Source of the DNA: Paraburkholderia aromaticivorans
GTDB lineage: Bacteria > Pseudomonadota > Gammaproteobacteria > Burkholderiales > Burkholderiaceae
Direction of reading: 5' to 3'
Assembly (NCBI RefSeq): GCF_012689525.1
Contig: NZ_CP051515.1
Span: 3,224,001-3,288,000 of the forward strand
Length of the DNA: 64,000 nucleotides
Both the position numbers and the translations under genes were made by a program. The stretch's first letter is position 1. Each line of letters opens with the position of its first letter. Below are positions 1 to 10,394 of the stretch, in pieces. The notes under the pieces are model-generated. The model was not told where the DNA came from. It saw nothing but the letters and a program-made list of their open reading frames with translations, and searched no databases.

Positions 1-3000
1 TCGAGCAACGGCACGGGCTGGTGATAAGCCAGTTCACCCATCTCGTACGACGCCACGCGCTGGAACGGCTGCGGACCACTGGCGCCATCTTTCGCGCCCG
101 GCAGACCGTCGATCGACACGCCCCAGCTCGTCGCCTCGACATCGCCGCCCGGCGGCAGCGGCACGTCAAGCAGACCGTAGTGGTAGGCGTTGCCCGAGCG
201 CGGCGTGAGCGTGACTTCGTCGACATAGAGCGCATTGCTGTCGATCGTATCGCCCTGCTTCATCAGACGCGCGGTGAATGCCGAGCGCCCCAACTGGCTC
301 TCGCCGGCGGCTTCCTTCTTCTTTGGATCGGTCGCGACTTCGACCGGTTCGAGCTTGTAGAAACGGCGCTCGACGGTGACGTTCAGGCGGCTGTCCTCGC
401 TCGTATGACTGCGGAACGAGACCAGCGCGTTGACGTCGGTGCGCGCGGCGCCAGCGTCGAGTGCGGTCGGCTGCGCCGCACCGGTCCATTTGTAGAGCGG
501 CGTGCCGGTCGGCGTCGAGGCGCGTGTCCAGCCCGCGCCTTGCAGCGACGGCAACGATGCGGCCGCCACGTCACCGCCCATTGCCTTGCGCAACCACAGC
601 AGCGTCAGCGCGCGATCGAGCGTCGGATAATCGGCACTGCTCTTTGCGAGCAAAGCCGATGCATCGACCGAGGCGCCGCCGCCGTCGCCACCCGACATGA
701 CCAGCAGGCTTTGCACCAGCGGCGCCGGATCGTTGCTCAACGCAGTCCGCGCGGCGCTTGCCGCTGCGTCGAAGCCATCCGGCAACTGCGCGCTCGTGCT
801 GCGCGCCATGCTGGCGATCAGCAGCGTCGCCATCTGCTTGCCGCGCGGCGAATCGGCTTGCGCGAACACGATGCTGTCCGACGCGCCGTACGTGCCGCTG
901 CGCGCGGGCGCCTTGGCGGTGGCCGCCGCATCGCTCGCCAGGTCCGCGGCCACGCCCGACACCGGCGTCGCGACCGGCAAGCCCATCTGCTGCATCAGCC
1001 ACAAAGCCAGCGCGCGATGCAGCAGCGGCTCTTTCGCCCCGGCGTCGCGATAGACGTCCATGGCGTGCTGCCAGTTATCCGCGGGCAGGCTGATGCCGAG
1101 GCTGCGGCTCGCGAGCCAGTCCGCGTAATACGCATAGGCCGTGGTCAGCGCGCCGCCGGTGGTATCGCCCCACCAGCCGAACGTGCCGCCGACGCCCGCG
1201 AGCATCGCCAGACGCTGCCGCTGATTGCGCAGCAGCGCTTCGAGCCCTTGCGTCGAGCTCGCGTTGTCGCCGTGGCCGATCGCATCGTGCGCGAGCGCCA
1301 ACGGAATCAGACGGCTCGACGTTTGCTCGGCGCAACCGTACGGATAGTTGATCAGATCGTCGGCGACGCGCATGAACTGGCTCGCCGCATTGCCGATGAA
1401 ACGCACGCTCACGTCCTGCGCATCTTGCGGCAGATTCAGCGGCTTGTTCGAGCCGTCGAGCGCCACCGTGTTCTGATGCAGATCGAGCCAGCCGCTCGCG
1501 TCGAGATGAATCGTGGTTTGCAGACGGTCGACGTCCTTGCCCGCGCTGCGCAGCGACGCGTTGATCACGCCGTCCTTCAGCGCGCCGCTCGGCAGACGCA
1601 AATAGTTCGCGCCGCGCCTGAGCGTGACCTTCTGATTGAGCGACAACCCGCCGCCGTCCACCACCCACTGCGCGTCCATGTCCGCGTCGGTCTGATTGAA
1701 GGCGATCATGTCGATGGCCGGCTGATCGTCGACGCGGAAGTGCGACGGCCCGCTCCACTTCAGATACAGCGCCTTGTCCGAACGCACGTAAGCAGTGCGT
1801 TGACCGACCATGCCGTCCGGCGCCGCCGCGCGCACGGTGATGCGCCAGCGCGCCAGCGAATCCGGCATCTTGAACGTCATGGTGGCGTGGCCGCTCGCGT
1901 CGGTTTTCAGATTGCCTTCCCACGCGGCCGTGTCCTGATCGTCGCGGCGCGGCCGTTCGAGCACCTTCACGCCGCGCTCGTTGTAGTTGGCGCGTTGCGG
2001 TCCGCCCGGCGCGCCCTTCAGCGGCGAGCGCGCGACGTCGTAAGTGATGAACGAGAGGCTCGACGAAGTCCGCACGTTATTGCGGCGCGGGTGATAGAAG
2101 AAGTCGACGATATTCGGCGCGATTTCCGGCTGCAACACGTAGACCATTTCATCGACCACGCTGACCGTCAGATTCGCCGCTTCCGGCTTGCCGTTCAACG
2201 TGCTGTCGAAATTCAGCGTGACCGTGTCGCCCGGTCCGTACACCGGCTTGTCGCTCTTCACGTTCAGTTCGATCTGCGGCTGCGCAACCACGATGCCCGC
2301 GTTCTGGAACACGTATTCGCCGGCGTGCACGTACAACACCGAGAACGTCATGTTCGGCGCGAAGTCAGCGCCCACCTTGATGCGCGCTTTCCATTGCGAC
2401 GGTGCCACGCGTTGCAATTGCAGCCAATCGCCACCCGCCGTGAGCAACGCGCGACGTTCGACGTTGTCGCGTTCGAGCGTGAGCAGCGCGTCGTCGACCG
2501 GCATCGGGAACGTGATCAGTGCTTCTGCGGTGTCGCCGATTTTGTACTTGTCGCGATCGAACACGATTTCGACGCTGCCCGGAATCGCCTTGAGGCCATC
2601 GCCCGCGACCCAGTGGCTGGTCGCGGCGAGCAGGTTGCCCAAGTTGTCCTTGACCGACAACATGTACGAACCCGGTTCGTCGAATTGCACCGGGAACGAC
2701 AGTTTGCCGCCCGCGCTAGCGCCCTTCAACGCGCCTTCGCCATGCGTTTGCGATTCGAGGCGCGTCCATTCCCATTTCGACGGCGCATGCGAGGCCGGAT
2801 CGATCGCGCCTAGCGCTTGCAGATCGAAGCTGACCGCTTCCTTCGGTTGCGAGAACGATTTGGCCGTGGTCAAACGATACGGCGTCGCGCCGCGCGCGAT
2901 CAGCACTTCGCGCGTCACGCGCACTTTGTACGCCGCGCCGTCCTGCGCGAACAGCGTCAACGCGTAGCGGCTCGGCTCCTTCGCGGCCGGCAGCGTGAGG

Positions 3001-4658
3001 CCCGCGTTGCCGTCGCTATCCGTCTTCAGCTCCTGCTGTTCGAGCTTGACCGGGAACAGCCCCGCATAACGCAGTTCGCCGTCGACGATCGTCACTTTCT
3101 GCGCGCGCAGCGTGACCGAGATCTTGCTGTCGCGCACCGGCTTGCCGTCCGGATAGCGCAACTGGATTTTGCCCTTCAGCGCCTCGCCGGTCGCGTAATC
3201 GGCTTTATCCATCGACAGGTTCACGTCGAAGTGCGGCTTCACATATTCGGCGACGCGAAATGCACTGCCGTAGACATCGCCGTTGTAGTCGAAGCGCAGC
3301 GTGTAGCCGCCGGCGGTGGCGTCGGCGGGCAACGTGAACGCGGTATCCGCGCCAGTGTCGGAGGCGAAATGCACCTTGCTGGTTGCCACCGGCGCGCCGT
3401 TCGGATCGAGCACGTCGAGCTTGATATCGGCTTCGGCCGGCGCCGACGATTGCGTCGCGTTCTGGAACGTGCGGCCGATGAACTTCACATGCACCGGATC
3501 GCCCGGTCGATACATCGGCCGATCGGTCACCGCGTAGATCTTCGTGTTGTAGATCTCGCTGTCGTAATAGAAATTCTCGGAGACGAACACGCCGCCTTGC
3601 GGATCGGTGCCGAGCACATAGCTGCGCTCGGGGCTCACGTGTTGCAGCACCAGCGCGCCGTCTCCGCCGGTCGTGCCGCTTTGCAGAACGCCCACGCCAT
3701 CGGTCCAGTTCACTTCTGTATTCGCCACCGGCTTGCCGTTATCGCGCCGCGTGGTCCACACGAGCATGCCGCTCGACGCCGCCTTCACGACCGCGACCGT
3801 GTCCGACACGAACAGCAGCGTATGCGCGCGATAGTTGCCGATCACCGCCTCGACGATATACAGCCCCGGCGGCAGCTTGCCGACCGGAATCATCACATTG
3901 CCCGAACTGGCTTCGATAAAGTTACTGCTGCTGCCCGCGAGATTCACGCCTTTGGGCGGCTCGATCACTTTCGCGTCCCAGATCGGATAGCGGAACCGCG
4001 CGACCCTGTCGTAGCCTTTCAGCGGCGCGAATTGCGAGTTCGGCTCGAATTGCGTCGGCTTGCCGGTCTGCTCACCGAGCTTGAATTGCGGCGCCGCTTC
4101 GGTCGCCTTGCTGCGGGTCGCGAACGACAACACACGCTGCCATGCGCGGCGCGCTTCGGTGAGCCAGCGGTCCCACAGATACGCGAGCGTGTTCGCGAGC
4201 CCTTCGCCCTGATAATTCGGCGCCACATTCAGCCGATGCAGATTCTTTTGCGCCTTCAGAAAGTCCAGCGGCTTCGGCACGCGATACACGACGATGTCCG
4301 CGCCGCCGTACGCTTGCAGCGCATCCTTGAAATCACGGCCCGGCGCTTCGAGCCGCACCTGTGCCAGTTGATCGCTGCCGAAGCTCGCGTCGGAGAGCAG
4401 GAAGAACGGTTGACCGTCCACTTTCTGCGAGCTGAAGTTGCTCGACGGCGCGGTCTGCAGCGTCGGATTTCCGGCGATGTTGGCATCGGCGGCAGCAGCG
4501 GCGCTCGCTGCGTCATCGTCGGCATAGGCGGCCGGTGCGACGGCGAGCGTCATGGCCGCGAATAAGACGGGGAGCAACGCCGCGAACGTGCATGCCGCGC
4601 GACGGCGCGCATTGCCCAACCAACCGCTCGATCGTGTGACGGAAATCATTCGGGTCAT
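1..4658 (-). CDS. Alpha-2-macroglobulin family protein (YfaS-like), 3' end outside window
   Basis: Large exported protease-trap-like protein; about 1550 codons are visible and the C-terminus lies beyond the left edge. The N-terminus ([13 protein letters not shown], an Arg-rich patch, then a hydrophobic stretch ending near AAYADDD) is a signal peptide. MG-type beta domains follow, including the family hallmark [18 protein letters not shown] thioester motif, YPYGCAEQ, has its Cys at about residue 1109 (codon at 1332-1334), so it should be able to form the Cys-Gln thioester of bacterial alpha-2-macroglobulins. The visible length matches E. coli YfaS (about 1530 residues), so little is missing. 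Its ATG overlaps the stop of the DUF1175 gene by 4 bp (ATGA), implying translational coupling. The DUF1175 and DUF2138 partners mark it as the YfaS type rather than the PbpC-linked YfhM lipoprotein. Role, inferred from the family: periplasmic inhibition of foreign proteases. Confidence 0.93.
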   Translation of the reverse strand, partial: MTRMISVTRSSGWLGNARRRAACTFAALLPVLFAAMTLAVAPAAYADDDAASAAAAADANIAGNPTLQTAPSSNFSSQKVDGQPFFLLSDASFGSDQLAQVRLEAPGRDFKDALQAYGGADIVVYRVPKPLDFLKAQKNLHRLNVAPNYQGEGLANTLAYLWDRWLTEARRAWQRVLSFATRSKATEAAPQFKLGEQTGKPTQFEPNSQFAPLKGYDRVARFRYPIWDAKVIEPPKGVNLAGSSSNFIEASSGNVMIPVGKLPPGLYIVEAVIGNYRAHTLLFVSDTVAVVKAASSGMLVWTTRRDNGKPVANTEVNWTDGVGVLQSGTTGGDGALVLQHVSPERSYVLGTDPQGGVFVSENFYYDSEIYNTKIYAVTDRPMYRPGDPVHVKFIGRTFQNATQSSAPAEADIKLDVLDPNGAPVATSKVHFASDTGADTAFTLPADATAGGYTLRFDYNGDVYGSAFRVAEYVKPHFDVNLSMDKADYATGEALKGKIQLRYPDGKPVRDSKISVTLRAQKVTIVDGELRYAGLFPVKLEQQELKTDSDGNAGLTLPAAKEPSRYALTLFAQDGAAYKVRVTREVLIARGATPYRLTTAKSFSQPKEAVSFDLQALGAIDPASHAPSKWEWTRLESQTHGEGALKGASAGGKLSFPVQFDEPGSYMLSVKDNLGNLLAATSHWVAGDGLKAIPGSVEIVFDRDKYKIGDTAEALITFPMPVDDALLTLERDNVERRALLTAGGDWLQLQRVAPSQWKARIKVGADFAPNMTFSVLYVHAGEYVFQNAGIVVAQPQIELNVKSDKPVYGPGDTVTLNFDSTLNGKPEAANLTVSVVDEMVYVLQPEIAPNIVDFFYHPRRNNVRTSSSLSFITYDVARSPLKGAPGGPQRANYNERGVKVLERPRRDDQDTAAWEGNLKTDASGHATMTFKMPDSLARWRITVRAAAPDGMVGQRTAYVRSDKALYLKWSGPSHFRVDDQPAIDMIAFNQTDADMDAQWVVDGGGLSLNQKVTLRRGANYLRLPSGALKDGVINASLRSAGKDVDRLQTTIHLDASGWLDLHQNTVALDGSNKPLNLPQDAQDVSVRFIGNAASQFMRVADDLINYPYGCAEQTSSRLIPLALAHDAIGHGDNASSTQGLEALLRNQRQRLAMLAGVGGTFGWWGDTTGGALTTAYAYYADWLASRSLGISLPADNWQHAMDVYRDAGAKEPLLHRALALWLMQQMGLPVATPVSGVAADLASDAAATAKAPARSGTYGASDSIVFAQADSPRGKQMATLLIASMARSTSAQLPDGFDAAASAARTALSNDPAPLVQSLLVMSGGDGGGASVDASALLAKSSADYPTLDRALTLLWLRKAMGGDVAAASLPSLQGAGWTRASTPTGTPLYKWTGAAQPTALDAGAARTDVNALVSFRSHTSEDSRLNVTVERRFYKLEPVEVATDPKKKEAAGESQLGRSAFTARLMKQGDTIDSNALYVDEVTLTPRSGNAYHYGLLDVPLPPGGDVEATSWGVSIDGLPGAKDGASGPQPFQRVASYEMGELAYHQPVPLL

Positions 4659-5530
4659 GGTGTCAGAAAGTCCAAACGAAACACGCCAACGAAATTCGGA
4701 TTGCCGTCGAGCGGCTGCCAGCGGGAATCTTTCCATTGCATCAGGTCGGAGACGGCGACGGCGCGCAGACCGGTATCGGTCGGCGTGACGGTGCCTGTGT
4801 GATAAGCGATGTAGCGATCCAGCCAGATCATCAGATGCTGGTCGTCGCCCTGGTCGAAGAACAGCAGATCACCGGGCAGCGCCTGGTTCACGTCCTTCGA
4901 AACAAAACGGCTATTGCGTTGAATCAGGGCGATCGCCGATGCGTATGCGCCGGTGGAACCGTCGAGCTGGGTCCAGCGGTTGGCGATCGTGCGCTGCGAC
5001 GCGGACAGTTGCAGTTCGGGCGGCATGCTGCTGGTATCCGCGAGACTGGTCATGCCGTTGGCGCGCAGCCATCGGGTGTCGTGCGGTCTGAGCGTCTCGC
5101 CGACCGCGAAGCGCACGAGGCCCGCGCAATCGCGTTGGGTCCAGCGCGGCGTCGGTCCACGCCGCATCTGCTGGTCGACGATGCGCGCGAACCACGCGCG
5201 AAATGCCGCGGATTGTTGCGGTGAGAGAGCGTCGGGGTCCGGGGATGCGGCGGCGCTGGTGAGCGCGTGCGCGTAGGGCGCGAGGCTCGCAAGCGCCAAC
5301 AGGGAAGCCGTGCGCGCGAGCCATGTGCGGCGGGATTTGGCGAAGGCGTGAGACTCGGGCAGTTGGGCATGCGCGCATTGCGTGGCGAGCGTTGCTTGCA
5401 TCGCAAGCGCGGACTGCGCGGCGAGCGTCGTCTGCACGGCATGCGCCGGCCGCGATGCGGCCACGAGCCGCGCCGCGCGCTCAGGCACGTGCGCCGCGAA
5501 TGCCGCGTCAGGTACGCGAAGGCGGCGCAC
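4655..5530 (-). CDS. DUF1175 family protein (YfaT-like, NlpC/P60-resembling fold)
   Basis: Periplasmic partner of the alpha-2-macroglobulin, about 291 residues from the GTG at 5530, which directly follows the upstream TGA (TGAGTG). The first 65 residues are low-complexity Ala/Arg-rich and the hydrophobic signal ([18 protein letters not shown]) only begins near residue 71, so a later start such as the Met at residue 44 (about 5401) is plausible. The conserved core has a Cys in [10 protein letters not shown] (about residue 135) and a later [20 protein letters not shown] with a His. This Cys/His layout resembles NlpC/P60 amidase or peptidase folds, so hydrolytic activity is a guess and nothing more. 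In E. coli yfaT sits beside yfaS in the same way. Its stop overlaps the next start (ATGA). Confidence 0.85.
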   Translation of the reverse strand: MRRLRVPDAAFAAHVPERAARLVAASRPAHAVQTTLAAQSALAMQATLATQCAHAQLPESHAFAKSRRTWLARTASLLALASLAPYAHALTSAAASPDPDALSPQQSAAFRAWFARIVDQQMRRGPTPRWTQRDCAGLVRFAVGETLRPHDTRWLRANGMTSLADTSSMPPELQLSASQRTIANRWTQLDGSTGAYASAIALIQRNSRFVSKDVNQALPGDLLFFDQGDDQHLMIWLDRYIAYHTGTVTPTDTGLRAVAVSDLMQWKDSRWQPLDGNPNFVGVFRLDFLTP

Positions 5531-7315
5531 TCAGTCGCCCTCGGTGCCGGGTTGATCCGCGGGCGTATCGGCAGCGCTCGTATTCGAACCAGCATCCGCC
5601 TTCGCGCGATCGAACCACCACTCCACCGGCACCCACCCCGTCGAGCCCGGCAGGTTCTGCGGCAGCGTCAGCGAAACCGGCGGGTAATGAGCGAGTGCGT
5701 GCAGCTTCGGCACCAGATGCGTGCGCGACGCGTTGCGGAACACCGCTTCCTGATCCGCCGGCAACGCCGCGCCGGCCTCGCGTTCGATCAGCGCGGCCGC
5801 CGACGACGGCGTGAGCGTCAGAATCGTGCGCGGCAGACGTTGCGGCGCGAGCGTATCGGCGAGCGCCGGATAGCGCTTGTCGAGCACCGCGAGCGTATCG
5901 TCGACGAGGCGGCCGTCCGGCGAGAAAATCAGATAGCCGTGCGCGAGTGCGAGCGTGACCGGGAAATAACGTTCCGCCGACAACTGCGACGCGAACGGCG
6001 CCTTGCTGCTCACCGCCGTGCCCGAACGCGCGCTCACCGGACGCTGCCACACGGTGACGTCCGCGCCCTGGTCGCGCGTGGTGACCGGCAAGCGGCGATA
6101 GCCCGAGTCGGCGCCGTCGGCTTTGGCGGCCTTCGCTTCATAGGCGCCGATCACATCGCCGAAAGTCTTGCCGAGCGCGGTCTTCAATGCGGCGACGCCG
6201 GCCGCGTCCTGCTTCTTCACGCGCGCGACGAACACCGGCGCGACCAGCGTGGACTTCGCATACCAGCACACCGCCGCGGGGCCGGCGAGCTGATCGCCGA
6301 TCGCGGCTGCGTTGTCCGCGCCGCCGCCGGCCACTTTGCCCAACAGACCCGAGGCTTCTTTCCAGTCCGCCGGCAAGCTCGTGCAGGCGGCCGCATTGGC
6401 CGGCAACGCGCGCCACAGGTCGGCGCCGTTCCACTGCTGCGGCAACTTGCCCGGCTCGATCAGCGCCGACGTTTGCCAGTTCGCCGCGGCGTTGCTATTC
6501 GGCGAAAAGTCGAAGCGCAACGCGTCGATACCGGAGAAAAACGCCTGATAACCGAACGACAGGTAATTGGCCGACACCACCAGCCGATGGCCCTTCGGCG
6601 CGTCGCCGGACGCGTCGAGCTGATAGGCGTGCGCGGCGCCGTCGCGGCCCGAGGACAGCATCTCGGATACGGCGTCGGCGCGCTCGCTCAGCAAGCCGCC
6701 TTTGCCGTCGAGCAATACGCCGGGTGCGGACAGCACCACCAGGCGGTCGTCTTTGGTGGCGAACAGCAGCGTGCGGCCGACCGCCAGCTTCAATGCGTAG
6801 ACCGGCACGTCGCCGGAGAGCTTGGCCACCTGACTCAGTTGCGCGTCGCTCGTCGCGACGTTGCCCACGCCTTGCAGCAGCTTGGCGAGGCCGTTGCGAT
6901 GCATCGACATCACCCAGTAGCCAAGGCGGCCGTCGGGCGAGCGCCACAGCAGCACGTGCGCGGGTTCGTCGAAGACACGGCGGATCAGTTCGTCGCGCCA
7001 GTCGAGTTGATGTTCGAACGCGAGACGCCGCAGCGCGCCCTCGGCGGACAGGCGCGTATTGCTCGATTCGTAGTAGTCGACGAAGTCTTGCGTCAACACG
7101 TCGTGCAACAGCGGCACGCGCAAGATGTCGCGCGGCAAACGCGAGAGCGCTTCGCTGTCGATCACCGCGTCAGGGTGACGAATATCGAGGACGACTTCGC
7201 TGTTCTCGGCGATTTGGCGATGACCAAAAGGACGCCACACCGCCTGAATGACCACGCCGGCCACGACCAGAAGACCGACTACCAGGATTGCAATCTTTTT
7301 GCGCGACATCTTCAT
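5531..7315 (-). CDS. DUF2138 family protein (YfaA-like)
   Basis: First gene of the yfa-type operon, 594 residues, close to the 562 of E. coli YfaA. An N-terminal membrane anchor (KKIAILVVGLLVVAGVVIQ) with a basic start suggests an inner-membrane protein with a large periplasmic domain. Family features include the early motif VVLDIRHPDAVI, DEPAHVLLWRSPDGRLGYW and a PVEWWFDRAKAD-containing C-terminus. The biochemical role is unknown. Context (yfaA, yfaT and yfaS homologues in one overlapping unit) ties it to the alpha-2-macroglobulin trap, perhaps as assembly or maturation factor. Two ATGs lie two codons apart (7315 and 7309) behind a weak AGAAG ribosome site; the first was taken. Confidence 0.87.
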   Translation of the reverse strand: MKMSRKKIAILVVGLLVVAGVVIQAVWRPFGHRQIAENSEVVLDIRHPDAVIDSEALSRLPRDILRVPLLHDVLTQDFVDYYESSNTRLSAEGALRRLAFEHQLDWRDELIRRVFDEPAHVLLWRSPDGRLGYWVMSMHRNGLAKLLQGVGNVATSDAQLSQVAKLSGDVPVYALKLAVGRTLLFATKDDRLVVLSAPGVLLDGKGGLLSERADAVSEMLSSGRDGAAHAYQLDASGDAPKGHRLVVSANYLSFGYQAFFSGIDALRFDFSPNSNAAANWQTSALIEPGKLPQQWNGADLWRALPANAAACTSLPADWKEASGLLGKVAGGGADNAAAIGDQLAGPAAVCWYAKSTLVAPVFVARVKKQDAAGVAALKTALGKTFGDVIGAYEAKAAKADGADSGYRRLPVTTRDQGADVTVWQRPVSARSGTAVSSKAPFASQLSAERYFPVTLALAHGYLIFSPDGRLVDDTLAVLDKRYPALADTLAPQRLPRTILTLTPSSAAALIEREAGAALPADQEAVFRNASRTHLVPKLHALAHYPPVSLTLPQNLPGSTGWVPVEWWFDRAKADAGSNTSAADTPADQPGTEGD

Positions 7316-7773
7316 CTGATTTCTTCTGGTTCGATGCGACGGTATTAACGTGGGTGTCCCGCGGATTAAGCCAGTGGGATCAATCGCCGAAGGCAGCGAT
7401 GATAACCGATATTTTTATCTAAAAACCAACGACACTTCCTATTTAACAGTCAGACTTGACCCAAGAGTTTGACAAAAATCGGACACATGCCTGATTAAGG
7501 GATTAGGAAACGCATCCACTGGACACGGCGATTCGTCTCGTTAAACCGGCGCAAGCCAGTGCGGAGATTATATGCAGCAATATGCGGCAGATGGCCGCGA
7601 CGCTTTGAGAATAGTGCCGATCGGTTTAGATAGCATTACATGTCCGGAGCCTTTATGCTAAATCCGCTTAATTTAGCGTACGCGTAAAAAAACCCGGCTG
7701 CGCGCAATGCGCTCACCGGGTTAATTAAGGCATCGCGATTACTACTTTGACGCGAGCACCACCTTAGCCGCCG
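7316..7773. other. Intergenic region
   Basis: This stretch separates the yfa-type operon from the aminotransferase operon upstream of it on the same strand. The AT-rich part (7400-7480) must hold the promoter of the DUF2138 gene. On the minus strand a TTGGTT followed 18 bp later by TTATCA is a weak candidate. The right end holds the terminator listed separately. No coding potential was seen. Confidence 0.6.
7686..7722 (-). terminator. Rho-independent terminator of the aminotransferase operon
   Basis: Read on the minus strand, a stem of AACCCGG (7716-7722) pairing with CCGGGTT (7691-7697) encloses a GC-rich loop and is followed by a run of seven T. It lies about 50 bp beyond the stop of the aminotransferase gene and separates it from the yfa-type operon. 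Confidence 0.85.
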
Positions 7774-9021
7774 TCAAAAATGTTCGAGCGCCTGCTTCAT
7801 TCTCTGCACGCCGATTTCGATATCCGCCACGCCGGGCGCGGCAAATGACAAGCGCAGTGCCGACGAATCGATATTGTCTTTATAGAACGCAACGCCCGGC
7901 ACAAACATCACATTGCGCTCGATGCAAGCGCGCAGATAATCGGACGCATTCTGACCGGCCTTCAATCGCGCCCACACGAACATGCCGCCCGAGGGACGAT
8001 GAAACGCGATGTGTTCCGCCAGTTGCGCGTCGAGCGCGTCGCATAGCGTGCGGCATTTCACGGCGTAGGCGTCGACGATGCGGGGCAAATGCTGCTCCAG
8101 CGCGCCGCTCGCGAGGTACTCCGCGGCGATCGCCTGGGTCCACGACGAGCTGCACAGATCGACGGTCTGTTTGGCGACCACGCAGCGTCGCAGAATCTCC
8201 GCGTGCGCGAGCATCCAGCCCACGCGCAGGCCCGGCGCGACGATCTTCGAGAGACTGGAGAAATGCACGACCCAATCGCGCGACCCCGGCACCTGTTCGC
8301 TCAGGGCGAGCAGCGAAGGCAACGCCGCGCCGCTGAAGCGCAGATCGCCGTAGGGATCGTCTTCGACGATCAGAAAGCGGTAACGCGCCGCCAGTTTCAG
8401 CAACGCCGTGCGGCGTTCGAGCGACAAGGTCGCGCCGGTCGGATTGGCGAAAGTAGGCACCGTGTACAACAGCTTCGGCGCGCGGCGCAGCGTGCCCGAG
8501 TCGAGTAGCGCCGCGAGCGCGTCGACATCGAGGCCGTCCTGATCGACGGGAATCGTGACCACGTCGGCCTCTTGCAGCTTGAGCGCCTGCAAGGTCGCGG
8601 GATAAGCAGGCTGCTCGACCAGCACCACGTCGCCGGACGCGACCATCACGCGCAGCAGCAAATCGAAGCCTTGCTGCGAGCCGGTCGTCACCAGCAAGTC
8701 CTGCGGCGCGCAAGACACGCTGCGGCGCGCCATCAGGTGCGCGAGTTGTTCCTTCAGGACAGGGAGGCCGTCGGTGGGACCGTATTGCAGGCAGAGCGTG
8801 GGGTGTTGCGACGCACGCGACGCCGCGGCGTCGAGCCCTTCACGATCGAACAGATCGCTCGCCGGATAGCCGCCGGCAAACGAGATCATGCCGGGTTGCG
8901 CCAGATACTTGAAGAGCTCGCGGATCGGCGAACCGGTCGGCGCTTCGAATGCGGGATTGAACGTGAACATGATGACAGGCCGCTTGTCTCGAGTGGGAAG
9001 GTCGGCTTTGATTGTGGTCAT
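7774..9021 (-). CDS. PLP-dependent aminotransferase (2-aminoadipate aminotransferase/LysN type)
   Basis: Fold-type I aminotransferase related to the MocR/LysN group but without the N-terminal winged helix. It has FNPAFEAPTGSPIRELFKYL near the start, SFAGGYPASDLF, the glycine-rich TTGSQQGFDLL, the NPTG motif in VPTFANPTGATLS, the EDDPYGDLRF Asp and the Schiff-base Lys in SSLSKIVAPGLRVGWM. Three starts are possible: 9075, 9021 (MTTIKADLP) and 8973 (MFTFNPAF); none has a good ribosome site, and 9021 gives a normal family length (415 residues). It is the last gene after an FAD oxidoreductase and an ALDH7-type dehydrogenase. In that setting it probably converts 2-aminoadipate to 2-oxoadipate; this substrate is inferred from context. 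Confidence 0.85.
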   Translation of the reverse strand: MTTIKADLPTRDKRPVIMFTFNPAFEAPTGSPIRELFKYLAQPGMISFAGGYPASDLFDREGLDAAASRASQHPTLCLQYGPTDGLPVLKEQLAHLMARRSVSCAPQDLLVTTGSQQGFDLLLRVMVASGDVVLVEQPAYPATLQALKLQEADVVTIPVDQDGLDVDALAALLDSGTLRRAPKLLYTVPTFANPTGATLSLERRTALLKLAARYRFLIVEDDPYGDLRFSGAALPSLLALSEQVPGSRDWVVHFSSLSKIVAPGLRVGWMLAHAEILRRCVVAKQTVDLCSSSWTQAIAAEYLASGALEQHLPRIVDAYAVKCRTLCDALDAQLAEHIAFHRPSGGMFVWARLKAGQNASDYLRACIERNVMFVPGVAFYKDNIDSSALRLSFAAPGVADIEIGVQRMKQALEHF

Positions 9022-9094
9022 CGCCGGGGCAGGCGGCAAACGATATCTCCGCACTACGTATTGCGTTTTCCGCATCACCCCGATGTACGCGCGG

Positions 9095-10267
9095 CTACAC
9101 CACGTTCTTCTCCACGATGGGCCGGTTTTCGAGCACACGCGTGAAGCTCAACGAGCCCAGATCGAGCGTCGTATAGCGGCCATGCAGAATCAGTTCGCTG
9201 ATGCCGCGGCCCGTTGCCGGACCTTGCTGCAAACCGTGCCCGCTGAAACCGTTGGCGAAAATGCAGTTATCGACATCCGGGTGATAACCGATGATCGCGT
9301 TCTGATCGAGCACGTTGTATTCGTAATAGCCGGACCAGCAATTCTGCACGCGCAGCGCTTCGAATTGCGGCACGCGATGCGCGAGCGTCGGCCAGATCAC
9401 GTCGTCGAATAATGCGTGATCGACTTCGTCGAGCGGCAGATCGTCGGGGTCGTTATCCGCTGACGGCGACGTACCGCAGATAAACGATTTGCCTTCGGGA
9501 CGGAAGTACACGCCGCTTGGATCGATCAGCAACGGACACCGTTCGAGCTGCCCCGGCGAGGTGACGTTGAAAATACTGCGGCGCCGCGCGTAGACCGGAA
9601 TGTCGATGCCGACCATCTGCGCGACTTTGCGCGACCATGCGCCGGCGGCATTGACCACCACGTCGCAAGCGTAAGTTTCGCCGTTCGCGGTCTGCACTTG
9701 CGTGACGCGTTTGCCATCGCGATGGATGGCGGTGACATCGGCGGCGACATAGCGTGCGCCCAGCGACTGCGCCTTCTTGCGCAGCGCCTGCACGAGTCCG
9801 TAACCGTCGAACCAGCCCTCGCCGCTCTCACCGTACGCGCCGGCCACGAGGTCTTCTGTGTTGAGCCAGGGAAAGCGCGCTTGCAGCGCGTGCTGGTCGA
9901 GCAGGCTGATATGGGCGCCAAGACTCGTTTGCAGCGCGTGGTTTTCGCGCAGCGTCGTCTCGCCGGCGGGCGTCGCGAGAAACAGGTAGCCACCCTCGTG
10001 CAGATCGATCGACGGTTTGGCGCCGTCGACCTCGAGCCGTTCGCCGATCGAGCGCAGAAACTCGATGCCGAACAGCGACATCTGAATGGAAAGCGGTGTG
10101 GAGAATTGCTGACGGATCGACGCCGCCGATAGCGCCGACGAAGACCGCGCATAAGTCGGATCGCGTTCGATCACCGTGACGCCGACTGTCGGATCGGACA
10201 GCCGCAAGAAATACGCAATCGAGCTGCCGATCACCCCACCGCCGACGATCACGACTTTGGAACTCAC
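9095..10267 (-). CDS. FAD-dependent amino-acid oxidase, DAO family (probable L-pipecolate oxidase)
   Basis: D-amino-acid-oxidase/glycine-oxidase fold, 390 residues. The N-terminal dinucleotide motif is VVIVGGGVIGSSIAYFL, followed by the Glu-containing strand VTVIERDP. A mid-protein CDVVVNAAGAWS and the C-terminal NGFSGHGLQQGPATGR complete the FAD site. The start is GTG at 10267, with GGAG 7 nt upstream. It lies between the ALDH7-type dehydrogenase and the aminotransferase. In Pseudomonas putida an FAD oxidase (AmaA) and an ALDH7 enzyme (AmaB) oxidise L-pipecolate to 2-aminoadipate. That parallel is the main reason for the substrate call; sarcosine- or proline-type substrates are alternatives. 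Confidence 0.82.
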   Translation of the reverse strand: MSSKVVIVGGGVIGSSIAYFLRLSDPTVGVTVIERDPTYARSSSALSAASIRQQFSTPLSIQMSLFGIEFLRSIGERLEVDGAKPSIDLHEGGYLFLATPAGETTLRENHALQTSLGAHISLLDQHALQARFPWLNTEDLVAGAYGESGEGWFDGYGLVQALRKKAQSLGARYVAADVTAIHRDGKRVTQVQTANGETYACDVVVNAAGAWSRKVAQMVGIDIPVYARRRSIFNVTSPGQLERCPLLIDPSGVYFRPEGKSFICGTSPSADNDPDDLPLDEVDHALFDDVIWPTLAHRVPQFEALRVQNCWSGYYEYNVLDQNAIIGYHPDVDNCIFANGFSGHGLQQGPATGRGISELILHGRYTTLDLGSLSFTRVLENRPIVEKNVV

Positions 10268-10394
10268 GTCTTACTCCACGAGTAGCGTGGCCGCTCGCAA
10301 ACGCCGGCGGCGCAAACGGATTGCTGAAGAGGTTGTGTCAGGCAGCAACGGCGCAGGAATGCGCCGCTGCTTTGCACCGGTCAAGCGGACGGTA

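Noticed and set aside
21..4565. Two very long plus-strand open frames (930 and 582 codons)
   Set aside because: They are antisense to the alpha-2-macroglobulin gene, Arg/Ala-rich, without domain signatures. The minus frame has a signal peptide, MG domains and a thioester motif.
5267..7348. 693-codon plus-strand frame
   Set aside because: Arg-rich antisense shadow of the DUF1175 and DUF2138 genes, with no recognisable product.
7456..7474. TTGACC and TTGACA on the plus strand as -35 boxes
   Set aside because: No -10 at proper spacing and no plus-strand gene downstream.
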